A DNA stretch of 17,473 nucleotides, from NCBI GenBank assembly GCA_910585205.1, contig CAJUCC010000080.1:1-17473 (forward strand). Direction: 5' to 3'. The stretch's first letter is position 1. Every line of letters begins with the position of its first letter. The DNA is from an uncultured Lachnospiraceae bacterium. GTDB taxonomy: Bacteria > Bacillota > Clostridia > Lachnospirales > Lachnospiraceae. Under the pieces are notes generated by a model, which did not search any database, was not told the DNA's origin, and worked only from the letters and a program-made list of their open reading frames with translations. A program made the translations under genes and the position numbers. Below are positions 7,221 to 14,555 of the stretch, piece after piece.

Positions 7221-7305
7221 AAAAGCGGCAATTTATGGCGCGGGCTTTTTTTCCTATGGAGTTTCCTATGAACCGGAAGTTCCGGAAGAGTTAAGGCAGG
7301 AGTAA
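7192..7305 (+). CDS. agrD: AgrD-like cyclic lactone autoinducer precursor
   Basis: A 37-residue peptide whose gene overlaps the end of agrB, with ribosome site AAGGAGGAAGG. It has an amphipathic N-terminal helix (MWEVLAAIFEKAAIYG), a core GAGFFSYGVSY and an acidic tail EPEVPEELRQE. The tail matches the AgrD recognition element (EVEVPKEL in S. aureus AgrD-I), and with that alignment S21 falls exactly on the staphylococcal ring cysteine. The peptide contains no cysteine, so a serine lactone instead of a thiolactone is predicted, with the ring formed from S21 to about S25 or Y26 and cleavage before E27. The N-terminal trimming site cannot be told. The receptor would be the kinase at 4196-5473. 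Confidence 0.85.
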   Translation: MWEVLAAIFEKAAIYGAGFFSYGVSYEPEVPEELRQE

Positions 7306-7314
7306 CGACATTAT

Positions 7315-7359
7315 AAAAGAGACCTTCTGATTTCCGGTTGGACAGAAGGTCTCTTTTTT
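7315..7359 (+). terminator. Rho-independent terminator after agrD
   Basis: AAAAGAGACCTTCTG (7315-7329) pairs with CAGAAGGTCTCTTTT (7343-7357), followed by further Ts. The stem is 15 bp, loop 13 bases. It ends the xre-agrB-agrD unit and could also work on the minus strand. The remaining bases to 7526 hold no gene; a short inverted repeat GGAACAA/TTGTTCC (7498-7504, 7519-7525) sits just before the next open frame. Confidence 0.9.
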
Positions 7360-7577
7360 GTTATAATAAACTATTATCAGAATTTAGGAATCCGGAATTA
7401 CGGACTGCCAAAGCTGCGATTTTTCAATCGGGCGATATTATTTTTTATGCATAAAATGCGGTCATAAAGCATATAATTAGCGGCCTTACCGGATACGGGA
7501 ACAAAAAGGATGTTAAAATTGTTCCGGTGGAAATCCTGGTGCGGGATACGCTAAATAAGCGAATGGCGGTACTTTTG

Positions 7578-8051
7578 ATGGCGAAAAATAAAAAATATAC
7601 GATACGGCTGACGGATGCGGAACGGTTGATCCTTGACCAGACGATTCAAAATAAGAAGACATGTAAGACCGTTCTCAAACGCTGCCAGATTTTGCGTGAT
7701 CTGGATGAGGTCAGGGGAAGCGGACAGACGCATGCGCGGATTGCGCATATCTATGCGGTATGTCCCGCTACGGTGACGAATGTTGTGAAAGCTTATGTTA
7801 CAAAAGGGATTGACGAGATCAGCAGATACCATATCAATCCCAATTCCGGTGCGTCGATACGAAAGAGTGACAGCAGAACGGAAGCGGAGATTATCCGCAT
7901 AGCCGGTCTGCCGGCTCCCAACGGTCATTCTCGATGGACGCTGCGACTTTTGGAAGAACAGGCGCACAAGGAGCTGGATATTCCCATCAGTAAAGACACG
8001 ATCCGGCGGATATTGAAAAAGCAGAACATTGATCTTACCAAAACGAGTTGA
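7578..8051 (+). CDS. IS630-type helix-turn-helix fragment
   Basis: Resembles the N-terminal DNA-binding half of IS630-family transposases: MAKNKKYTIRLTDAERLILD at the start, a first helix-turn-helix (HARIAHIYAVCPATVTNVVKA), a glycine/proline-rich link and a second helix-turn-helix (PISKDTIRRILKKQNIDL). The sequence stops there, with no DDE catalytic domain in the same or another frame downstream. In complete members a strand carrying the first catalytic Asp would follow within about 60-80 residues. It is therefore a remnant, or the first frame of a split transposase whose second frame is lost. The start is uncertain: 7578 fits the family N-terminus, but GTG 7527 and ATG 7563 are also open and none has a good ribosome site. 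Confidence 0.7.
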   Translation: MAKNKKYTIRLTDAERLILDQTIQNKKTCKTVLKRCQILRDLDEVRGSGQTHARIAHIYAVCPATVTNVVKAYVTKGIDEISRYHINPNSGASIRKSDSRTEAEIIRIAGLPAPNGHSRWTLRLLEEQAHKELDIPISKDTIRRILKKQNIDLTKTS

Positions 8052-8092
8052 AGCGAAGAGGCAGTGATTTTATACCGCAAAGGAATATGTCT

Positions 8093-9325
8093 ATGATTCG
8101 AAGAACAATATATTATGGTTTTATTCTTCTCCTGTTCTGCCTTTTGACAGCCTGTGCATCCGGCGGACAGGAGCAGGACCCGTCATACGATTCGAAAACG
8201 CCGCAGGAGGAAATCCGGGAACTGCCTGCCGCCGCGCCGGAGGAGGCAGCGGGACAGCAGACGGCAGATGACGCTGCGGCGGCGCCCGTTTCGGAAAATT
8301 TCGGCGGTAATTATCTGGAAACGGGTGGAGAGATCGCTTTTGTCGCGGACGGACAGATACAGGACGGCGATTATAACGAGGCAATTTATGAGGGGATTCA
8401 GACGTATGCACAGGCGGCAGGCGTTTCGTTTTCCTGTTATCAGGTATATGCGGACGGCGCGGACGGATTTGCGGAAGCCGTGGAACGGGCGGTTTCCGAC
8501 GGGGCGGGCATTGTTATCTGCTCGGGATATGATTTTCAGGAGACAGTGGGGATCATGCAGGATGCTTATCCGGAAACATCCTTTTTATTGTTGGACGGCA
8601 TTCCGCTGGATGATGAGGGAAATGCGGCGGAGATCGCCGGCAATGTACACTGCGTTTCTTTTCGGGAAGAAGAGTCGGGCTATCTGGCGGGCTATATGGC
8701 AGTTCTGGAAGGATACCGCAGTCTGGGATTTATCGGCGGCAAAGAGGTGCCTGCCGTGATTCGGTACGGATACGGTTATCTGCAGGGCATTGATGATGCG
8801 GCGCGGACGATGGCGCTTGCCGATGTCACCGTGAATTACTGGTATGCGGACAGTTTTCAGCCGGCGGAAAAAATCGAAAAAACGGCGGCGGCATGGTATA
8901 CATCGGGTACGGAGGTGATTTTTGCCTGCGGCGGTTCGCTGTACGAGTCCGTGCTGAAGGCGGCGGAGGACGGAGACGGCATGCTGATCGGTGTGGATAC
9001 GGATCAGAGCGCTCTGTCGGAACGTTTTTTGACCAGCGCGGTAAAAGGGCTGGAGGATGCGGTTGTCATCTCTCTGGATGATTACTTTGCGGCAGGCAGG
9101 ACATGGTCGGAAGAATGTGCCGGTCAGGCGGTGCGATACGGGGTTCGGGAACGCTGCGGGGGACTTCCGGTTATCGACACACAGTGGCGGTTCCGGCATG
9201 TGACAATGGATGAATACTACGAGGTGTGCCGACAGATTAAGCGCGGCATCCTGGCTGTATCGGATGAGACGGATGTGCCGCCGCAGGTATCTACTGCTGC
9301 GGTCAATCGGATACAGGGGGATTAG
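8093..9325 (+). CDS. BMP/PnrA-like substrate-binding lipoprotein
   Basis: Surface lipoprotein of the BMP family (type I periplasmic-binding fold), which in known cases binds purine nucleosides for an ABC importer. Length 410. The signal peptide ends in the lipobox LLTAC (C21), followed by an Ala/Glu-rich tether to about residue 80. The domain then shows EIAFVADGQIQDGDYNEAIY, GAGIVICSGYDFQE, a segment with SFREEESGYLAGYMA, LGFIGGKEVPAVIRYGYGYL and GTEVIFACGGSLYESVL, the order typical of BMP proteins. The start at 8093 is set by AAAGGAAT upstream; the open frame extends further but without a ribosome site. No permease or ATPase genes are next to it; instead a DUF5722-like gene follows after two bases. 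Ligand unknown. Confidence 0.85.
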   Translation: MIRRTIYYGFILLLFCLLTACASGGQEQDPSYDSKTPQEEIRELPAAAPEEAAGQQTADDAAAAPVSENFGGNYLETGGEIAFVADGQIQDGDYNEAIYEGIQTYAQAAGVSFSCYQVYADGADGFAEAVERAVSDGAGIVICSGYDFQETVGIMQDAYPETSFLLLDGIPLDDEGNAAEIAGNVHCVSFREEESGYLAGYMAVLEGYRSLGFIGGKEVPAVIRYGYGYLQGIDDAARTMALADVTVNYWYADSFQPAEKIEKTAAAWYTSGTEVIFACGGSLYESVLKAAEDGDGMLIGVDTDQSALSERFLTSAVKGLEDAVVISLDDYFAAGRTWSEECAGQAVRYGVRERCGGLPVIDTQWRFRHVTMDEYYEVCRQIKRGILAVSDETDVPPQVSTAAVNRIQGD

Positions 9326-9327
9326 CA

Positions 9328-11058
9328 ATGCACGGAAAATTCGAAGCGGCCGGAACAATGCCGTGGTATCTGCTTGCGGCCGTGCTTTGCACGGCAATTT
9401 TCCTGTGTGGCTGCGGAAGGCACGTGCCGGCCAGCGGAACGGGCGCGGAGGCAGGAGATGCGGAAGATGTGGCGGATGAACTGCGGGCGGCCAATCAGGA
9501 ACGCATTGCCCGGGGAGAGGTATGGATTTCCGCAGAAGGGCTGGCGGCGTTTGCGTCGGCAATGACACTGCGCTATGACGAGATTTCCCGCCAGATGGTA
9601 TATACCGTAACGATGCCGCAGGTGCCGGAGAGCGACGATGCATATCTGTATCTGTTCGCCTGTGGAAGTCATGACGATACGCCGGCGCTGCAGGGCGCTC
9701 CGGTGGCACTGGGGCTGAAGCGGAAGAACTGTGAGATTTCTTTCACCTGTCAGGAAGGCGATTTGTTCCGCCTGTTTGTTCCGGCGCTTTTGATCGGCGG
9801 CAGGTATATGCCGGTCGGGCCGGGCGTTTATCTGTCGAATCCGGAGGCATTGGCAGAGAACCGGACGGCATATCCCAGGACCGCTTCCAAAAAAGGACTT
9901 TTACTGGATCCGGCGATGCTGTATACGGATGAGTTGACGGAACTTGGTGTGAAACATGCAATTTATAATATTCCGTTGTCACATATTATGGGGGAGACGA
10001 CGAATCCTCTTTGCCCGACGATCGAATATATGTATCAGGGGACCTGTTACTATTTTAACGGAGCAGAGATCTTTGCCTATGATACGTTGTTTTCCTATCT
10101 GACGGATCTGGGGATGTGCAATACGGCGATTGTGCTGAATGACTGGAATGAGACGTACGGGGAAATGATTCATCCGCAGGCTTGCGACCCGGACAGCGGC
10201 GCGTATTATTATATGTTCAACACAGCGGAGGAAGCGGGGATCAGGGCGCTGGAAGCGGTGGCAAGTTTTCTGGCGCAGCGGTATTCGGACGGGGAGCACG
10301 GAATGGTGCACAACTGGGTGATCGCCAATGAAATCAACCAATACCGTGTCTGGAATTATATGGATACCGATGACATTGTCTGCTATGCCCGTGAATTTGA
10401 AAAAGCGTTCCGCATCTTTTATCAGGCTGTGCGGAGCCATTATGCCAATGCAAAGGTTTATTTCAGCATTGACCATGACTGGAACAGCAACGGCGGGGAC
10501 AACAGCGAATATTTTAACGCCCGGGATCTGATCGGCGCGTTTCATGAGGCGGCAGCGGCACATGGAAATTATGACTGGGGCGTTGCGATTCATCCCTATC
10601 CCGATCCCCTGACCCGTGTGAATTACTGGTCACAGACATATGACAAAACACAGGACGCCGAGATTCTCACGATTATGAATCTCAGTGCACTGACTGACTT
10701 TTTCCGCCAGGAAGAATATCTGGATACCAAGGGCAATGTGAGAAACATTACCATTACGGAACTGGGCTTTTCTTCCAGAGCAGGACAAAAGCTGCAGGCG
10801 GCGGCATTTGCCTATTGTTACTATATCGTGGATGCCAACCCATATATCGATGCGTTGATATTGAACCGGCAGACGGATGCGCCGGAGGAAATGCGGCAGG
10901 GTCTTGCATTCGGCCTTTATGAATATGACCGTACCGAAAAATATATCAAAGATGTTTTCCGCTGCATTGATACCGGCGAAGCGCAGCAGTATACGGACTT
11001 TATGCTGAATATACTGGGCGCGGAAAGTCTGGAAGAGGCGCTGGCCTGGGCGGAATAA
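9328..11058 (+). CDS. DUF5722-like lipoprotein, glycoside-hydrolase fold
   Basis: A 576-residue lipoprotein (lipobox LCGC, C29) exported to the membrane surface. The N-terminal part (about 50-175) is a beta-rich region. The rest resembles the DUF5722 family, which has a TIM-barrel fold like clan A glycoside hydrolases. Signature stretches are GVKHAIYNIPLSHIM, YMFNTAEEAG, HNWVIANEINQYRVWNYM, VYFSIDHDWNSN, GVAIHPYPDPLT and NITITELGFSS. E335 (in IANE) and E478 (in ITEL) sit where the acid/base and nucleophile of clan A enzymes would be. It begins two bases after the BMP gene stop with a GGGGG ribosome site, so both are one operon, and a terminator follows. A link between binding protein and glycan or nucleoside breakdown is only suggested. 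Confidence 0.8.
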   Translation: MHGKFEAAGTMPWYLLAAVLCTAIFLCGCGRHVPASGTGAEAGDAEDVADELRAANQERIARGEVWISAEGLAAFASAMTLRYDEISRQMVYTVTMPQVPESDDAYLYLFACGSHDDTPALQGAPVALGLKRKNCEISFTCQEGDLFRLFVPALLIGGRYMPVGPGVYLSNPEALAENRTAYPRTASKKGLLLDPAMLYTDELTELGVKHAIYNIPLSHIMGETTNPLCPTIEYMYQGTCYYFNGAEIFAYDTLFSYLTDLGMCNTAIVLNDWNETYGEMIHPQACDPDSGAYYYMFNTAEEAGIRALEAVASFLAQRYSDGEHGMVHNWVIANEINQYRVWNYMDTDDIVCYAREFEKAFRIFYQAVRSHYANAKVYFSIDHDWNSNGGDNSEYFNARDLIGAFHEAAAAHGNYDWGVAIHPYPDPLTRVNYWSQTYDKTQDAEILTIMNLSALTDFFRQEEYLDTKGNVRNITITELGFSSRAGQKLQAAAFAYCYYIVDANPYIDALILNRQTDAPEEMRQGLAFGLYEYDRTEKYIKDVFRCIDTGEAQQYTDFMLNILGAESLEEALAWAE

Positions 11059-11127
11059 GAAAAACGTACTGACCTGATACCGACAAGATTGCGCTGCTGT
11101 GCCATAGGCTGAGCCGGGACAGGGAAG

Positions 11128-11158
11128 AACAGGGAATCCGCAGCCGGATTCCCTGTTT
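11128..11158. terminator. Terminator between the convergent operons
   Basis: AACAGGGAATCCG (11128-11140), loop CAGC, CGGATTCCCTGTTT (11145-11158), then TTG. It lies between the lipoprotein operon on the plus strand and the RiPP-like operon on the minus strand. The T-run is on the plus side; on the minus side only a mixed TTCTTCC follows, so it may serve both but best the plus strand. Confidence 0.75.
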
Positions 11159-11199
11159 TGATTCACACACTGCTTCCTTGTACAGCAGCAAATTATTTG

Positions 11200-12390
11200 C
11201 TATTTGTCGGACAATCCCACATATCGGGAAAGCGTGTTTTCATTTTTGGTTGACGTATCTTCCGTTAAAAAAAGAGGATATAGCAAGCGAAAACAGTAGT
11301 CATAAAACCCAAACATACGCAGTTCCATTTTTTTCTGCTCCCGGGAAGGGAGTGAGAGCATTTTTTGCTCGATCGCTTTGATAGCCGTGAAGCAGTTATG
11401 GACGTAATACCTGGTAATTTTTACTGAGCATTTGAATAAATCATCTGACGGTACGTTACGGAAATAGCCGCACAAAAAATAATATGGGAATTCAAACTGA
11501 TATAATAAATCAGTCGTTACCAGAGAAATCGTATCAGGATGATATAAATTAATAAAAAAACGATATAAATTGCTGATAATATCCCGAAGTGCGTAAAGTG
11601 CCCTTATCTGTTCCGGAAATGAACTGAGAGACCGTACAGAGTCCATATCAATCAAAACAATCTGTTGTTGTTGAAGAGAGAACTGAATGTTGCTCCATCC
11701 GCCAGAGTGCAGACACAAGCCTGCTTCATTCATCTTACGGATAGAGTTTGCGTACTTCGTTGCGATTTCCGTCCAAATCTGGAATTGCAGGGACGAATGA
11801 TAACCGGCGAGCCCCAAAAGAGCCGAAATCTTGTCAAAATATGATTGTTCACAGCCAGATAGAGAATGAGCATCGACCAACATCCGATTCATTCTTATTG
11901 GAGGATAGTCTTCACATAACGCTATATTACATGCCAGCGGTTTTCCGTTAAAGGTAATGTTATACTTTACAAGAGCAATTGGAAAAAGCGAAACGATAGC
12001 ATTGTCAAATAAGGTTATAAAGTTATTCACCTCATTTTGTGCTTTGGAAAAAACAATTCCTCCAAAAGGCGCATCATCAGAATATGCAGGAATAACGATT
12101 CCGTTCTCGTTAAATCCAAAATGGGGTTCTTTTCGCTTAAAACAACTTTTTCCGGGAAATGCCCAATAGCCGTTAACATTTCCGTAACCGAGTCCTTTTA
12201 TTTTAAGACATTCATATTTAATGCCATGTATCATGACCGGTTTTTGCAATTTGTAATAACAAGTACGTCCACTGCTAAAATATTCCGCATGTTTCTCAAA
12301 TTGAATTACATGCCTGATATTACCAAGATCTTCGTCAGAAAGTACTTCCCGGATACGATCATACTTATAATCAAGTGTATAGTTAAACAT
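11200..12390 (-). CDS. Protein-kinase-like protein next to the radical SAM gene
   Basis: A 396-residue protein with features of the protein-kinase-like fold, weakly similar to aminoglycoside phosphotransferase types. There is an N-lobe-like part (YYKLQKPVMIHGIKYECLKIK), a possible alpha-C helix with E119 (SKAQNEVNNFITLF), a hinge-like stretch (LFPIALVKYNITFNGKPLAC), a catalytic-loop-like motif LHSGGWSNIQF (H228, N234) and a metal-site-like LIDMDSV (D248, D250). Where kinases have Asp five residues before the Asn, this protein has S229, so it may be a pseudokinase or use another residue. No membrane spans are seen. Its ATG overlaps the radical SAM stop by 8 bases, so it is coupled to the maturase. 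Likely role, by inference: second modification of the peptide, or an accessory or immunity function. Low G+C compared with its neighbours. Confidence 0.6.
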   Translation of the reverse strand: MFNYTLDYKYDRIREVLSDEDLGNIRHVIQFEKHAEYFSSGRTCYYKLQKPVMIHGIKYECLKIKGLGYGNVNGYWAFPGKSCFKRKEPHFGFNENGIVIPAYSDDAPFGGIVFSKAQNEVNNFITLFDNAIVSLFPIALVKYNITFNGKPLACNIALCEDYPPIRMNRMLVDAHSLSGCEQSYFDKISALLGLAGYHSSLQFQIWTEIATKYANSIRKMNEAGLCLHSGGWSNIQFSLQQQQIVLIDMDSVRSLSSFPEQIRALYALRDIISNLYRFFINLYHPDTISLVTTDLLYQFEFPYYFLCGYFRNVPSDDLFKCSVKITRYYVHNCFTAIKAIEQKMLSLPSREQKKMELRMFGFYDYCFRLLYPLFLTEDTSTKNENTLSRYVGLSDK

Positions 12391-13456
12391 TTTCAGACGT
12401 ATTTCGATAGGCCATAATCATTGGAACTACCTTTTCAACATAAAGTTTCATTAATTCACAGGTAAATGGAGCAATGCCATACAAACTCCCCGTTTCATAG
12501 TAGGCATCCGCTCTGCAGCCTCCTCCGCAATAGGGCATATATACACAATTATGGCATCTCGAATCTAAATCAACAACAGTAATGTTGGAAAATTCCACCC
12601 ATTTATCATCACTCGTGATTTGGGAAAGAGGAGTTGTCAATATATTTCCGTGTGTAAGTTCAAGCGATGGACAAAATGAAACCTGACCGTCAGGGCGGAC
12701 AGTCAGCGACCCTTGATATTCACAAGGTTTGCTATCAAGTGAGTAGGACAAAGTCACCGAATTTGAAAGCAGAGAAGAGCGGAACAGTTTATTAACATCA
12801 AATTCGAATGCGGGTTGTTCCCTGATATAGCGAGCGATGAGTTTTTCCAACGCTGCGAGAATTTTATCGGGTTCATTATAGAATTTCCCGTTTTTACTTG
12901 CGTTGCCGGAAGAAAAAATGAAGTCCAGACGCCAACGATCTACGCCGATTTCTGAAAACAGGGTAAACATATCATTAAGTTCTGTAAGATTATCTTCTGT
13001 AATCATAGTGTTAACGGTAACTACATAGTCATTTTCCAACAACAGGCAAATATGTTTTAAGACGTCTGTATAAGAAATTCCTCTTATTTTTTCATGAGAG
13101 TCCAAACCGTCAAGACTAATTCTGATTTCGAGAATTAATTCGGGAATTGCATTTAATTTCTCAACAACGGCTTCGTCAATTAATACGCCGTTACTAAGGA
13201 CATGAATGGGATATTTCTTTGCGTATTCAAGTATTTCTATAAAATCTTTTCTTGCAAACGGTTCTCCACCAGAAAAACCAATATCCGCACAACCAATGTC
13301 TTGCGCCAGATCAATTATTTTTTTTACTTGAGTCAATGATAATTCTGGCGCAGACGATGTAAGGTAATTCATATTATAACAATGCCTGCAACGGAGATTG
13401 CATTTGTTTGTTAACTCAAAATGCAGGGCTTTAAAACGTGCTTTAGAGAACGACAT
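12383..13456 (-). CDS. Radical SAM/SPASM peptide-modifying enzyme
   Basis: Cytoplasmic radical SAM enzyme, 357 residues. The N-terminal cluster motif is C19-xxx-C23-xx-C26 (TNKCNLRCRHCYN), followed by the SAM-binding GGEP motif (63-66) and an ISLDG strand. The C-terminus is a full SPASM domain with seven cysteines in the canonical order: C245 and C262, then C301-xx-C304-xxxxx-C310-xxx-C314, and C333, which would hold two extra Fe-S clusters. Enzymes of this type modify ribosomal peptides by forming thioether or C-C links. The start at 13456 is fixed by GGAGAA; an upstream ATG at 13546 would place the start within the terminator hairpin. It follows a 37-residue peptide gene and precedes the kinase-like gene. 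There is no PqqD-like domain, so leader binding must be done by this enzyme or by the kinase-like partner. Confidence 0.9.
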   Translation of the reverse strand: MSFSKARFKALHFELTNKCNLRCRHCYNMNYLTSSAPELSLTQVKKIIDLAQDIGCADIGFSGGEPFARKDFIEILEYAKKYPIHVLSNGVLIDEAVVEKLNAIPELILEIRISLDGLDSHEKIRGISYTDVLKHICLLLENDYVVTVNTMITEDNLTELNDMFTLFSEIGVDRWRLDFIFSSGNASKNGKFYNEPDKILAALEKLIARYIREQPAFEFDVNKLFRSSLLSNSVTLSYSLDSKPCEYQGSLTVRPDGQVSFCPSLELTHGNILTTPLSQITSDDKWVEFSNITVVDLDSRCHNCVYMPYCGGGCRADAYYETGSLYGIAPFTCELMKLYVEKVVPMIMAYRNTSENV

Positions 13457-13468
13457 ATATATTCTCCT

Positions 13469-13484
13469 ATACTTTAGTATATAA
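13469..13484 (-). promoter_or_regulatory. Small palindrome before the radical SAM gene
   Basis: TATACT-TT-AGTATA lies about 15 bases upstream of the radical SAM start, beside its ribosome site. It could be part of an internal promoter or an operator; no convincing -35 sequence was found, so I only note it. Confidence 0.3.
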
Positions 13485-13546
13485 TGAACGTAACAGTTTA
13501 CCGGGCTTGATCTGACAAATGATCTGTGTAAGAAATACGAAAACAC

Positions 13547-13610
13547 AAAAAGGCTGTCGCTTGAACAACCATTCGAATCACCGAATGATTACTCCATGCG
13601 ACAGCCCTTT
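13547..13610 (-). terminator. Terminator/attenuator between peptide and radical SAM genes
   Basis: Read on the minus strand, AAAGGGCTGTCGC and GCGACAGCCTTTTT pair over a long stem, with an inner short hairpin (ATTCG against CGAAT) between. A T-run follows. It lies just after the peptide stop codon and before the radical SAM start. In RiPP operons such a hairpin commonly lets much precursor mRNA be made while only some polymerases read on into the maturase. Confidence 0.75.
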
Positions 13611-13618
13611 CCGATTTG

Positions 13619-13732
13619 TCAGTCAAGACGGCAACCGGAGTCGTTGTTCCAATGGCCCATCAGTGTAACGGTGTAACCATCAGATTCTTCCTTGCGTCCA
13701 AACAGAATCTCTTTCTTTTCTTCTTTTGTCAT
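13619..13732 (-). CDS. Candidate RiPP precursor peptide, 37 residues
   Basis: The first gene of the radical SAM operon. The start is set by GGGAGGAA five to six bases upstream of ATG 13732, and by a consensus promoter. The N-terminal part (MTKEEKKEILFGRKEESDGY) is charged and would be a leader. The C-terminal part (TVTLMGHWNNDSGCRLD, 21-37) would be the core. It holds Tyr20, Trp28, Asn29-Asn30, Asp31, Ser32 and one Cys34, residues commonly used by SPASM enzymes for thioether or C-C crosslinks. I see no match to known classes such as SCIFF (needs several Cys), streptide or lasso peptides. The open frame extends upstream to 13858, but that part overlaps the promoter and is not likely translated. 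The product class and activity are unknown. Confidence 0.7.
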   Translation of the reverse strand: MTKEEKKEILFGRKEESDGYTVTLMGHWNNDSGCRLD

Positions 13733-13781
13733 AACAATTCCTCCCTTGCAACCAAGAACATTGTCTGTTTCCCATTTTTTT

Positions 13782-13810
13782 AGTGTAATGGATATTATTT
13801 TTACTGTCAA
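13782..13810 (-). promoter_or_regulatory. Sigma-A promoter of the RiPP-like operon
   Basis: On the minus strand: -35 TTGACA (13810-13805), spacer of 17 bases, -10 TACACT (13787-13782). Transcription would start near 13775, about 40 bases before the peptide ATG. The perfect -35 suggests strong basal transcription. No clear operator was seen around it. Confidence 0.75.
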
Positions 13811-13942
13811 GTGCAAATGGGTGGAATTCTCTGTATATTTCGGCAGCCATATGAACATTTATGTGTGACGGACAGGCCGATCAATGCACGCTCCGGCTTT
13901 TTTGACATATGATGGCAGAAAGGGTTATGGGGGACGCTGTCT

Positions 13943-14497
13943 ATGTCTATGGAAGGGAATGCTGCGCCGCTGGAAAATACGTGCAGTTTTCACGGACTGG
14001 CGCCGGCTATGATGGCTCTGCCGTATCCGCCTGTCAGGGTGCAGGCGAAAAACCGTGTGTATGCCGATCTGCTGAGCGTTGATTATTGCGGGGCGGTATC
14101 GGAGCTGTCGGCCATTACACAGTATATCAACAATGAAAACCGCTTGTCATATGAGAAATGTCCGCTTGCCAAAACGCTTCTCAGCATTGCGATGGCGGAG
14201 ATGATGCATTTGCAGACGCTGGGAGAGCTGATCTGTCTTCTCGGTGGGGAGGTGGATTTTGTGGCAAGATACTGCGGCGGAAGAAAACGGATGTGGACGC
14301 CGCAGTATCTGACGCTGCCCTGTCAGACGGCCGAAATGCTGGCGGCTGATATTGAGAGCGAAAAACAGGCGATTGCACAGTATGTCATGCATATCAAACA
14401 AATGGATGATGCCTGTGTGACTGCGGTTTTACAGCGCATTATAAAGGATGAGGAATATCATATTATGATGCTGCAGGCACTGATGAAAGAATTGTGA
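13943..14497 (+). CDS. Ferritin-like diiron-domain protein
   Basis: A 184-residue cytoplasmic protein of the ferritin-like four-helix-bundle superfamily. Likely metal ligands are E54 (GAVSELSAITQY), the pair E86-xx-H89 (AEMMHLQT), E138 or E140 (DIESEKQAIAQY) and E170-xx-H173 (DEEYHIMML). The arrangement E, ExxH, E, ExxH is the standard diiron or dimanganese site of this superfamily. About 35 residues precede the first helix. Relatives handle iron, peroxide or oxygen, or are catalase-like; which applies here is unclear. The start at 13943 is supported by a GGGGG ribosome site; an ATG at 13949 is equally possible. The following lipoprotein gene has its own promoter, so the two need not be co-transcribed. 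Confidence 0.75.
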   Translation: MSMEGNAAPLENTCSFHGLAPAMMALPYPPVRVQAKNRVYADLLSVDYCGAVSELSAITQYINNENRLSYEKCPLAKTLLSIAMAEMMHLQTLGELICLLGGEVDFVARYCGGRKRMWTPQYLTLPCQTAEMLAADIESEKQAIAQYVMHIKQMDDACVTAVLQRIIKDEEYHIMMLQALMKEL

Positions 14498-14503
14498 TTT
14501 TGC

Positions 14504-14535
14504 TTGACACACAAATCTTACAAGTGCAATATATA
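14504..14535 (+). promoter_or_regulatory. Promoter of the duplicated-domain lipoprotein gene
   Basis: A perfect -35 TTGACA (14504-14509) directly follows the ferritin-like stop codon. The -10 is ambiguous: CAATAT (14527-14532) with a 17-base spacer or TATATA (14530-14535) with 20. Start of transcription would be about 15-20 bases before the ATG at 14556. Confidence 0.5.
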
Positions 14536-14555
14536 GAGCATGAGGTGTGGGATTT

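Noticed and set aside
8585..9709. Long minus-strand open frame (374 codons) opposite the lipoprotein genes
   Set aside because: It spans the boundary of two well-supported plus-strand genes, is rich in Arg, His and Pro as expected of a shadow in G+C-rich DNA, and has no domain pattern.
13733..13858. Upstream extension of the peptide frame to ATG 13858
   Set aside because: It would start before the consensus promoter at 13782-13810 and has no ribosome site; the ATG at 13732 has a strong one.
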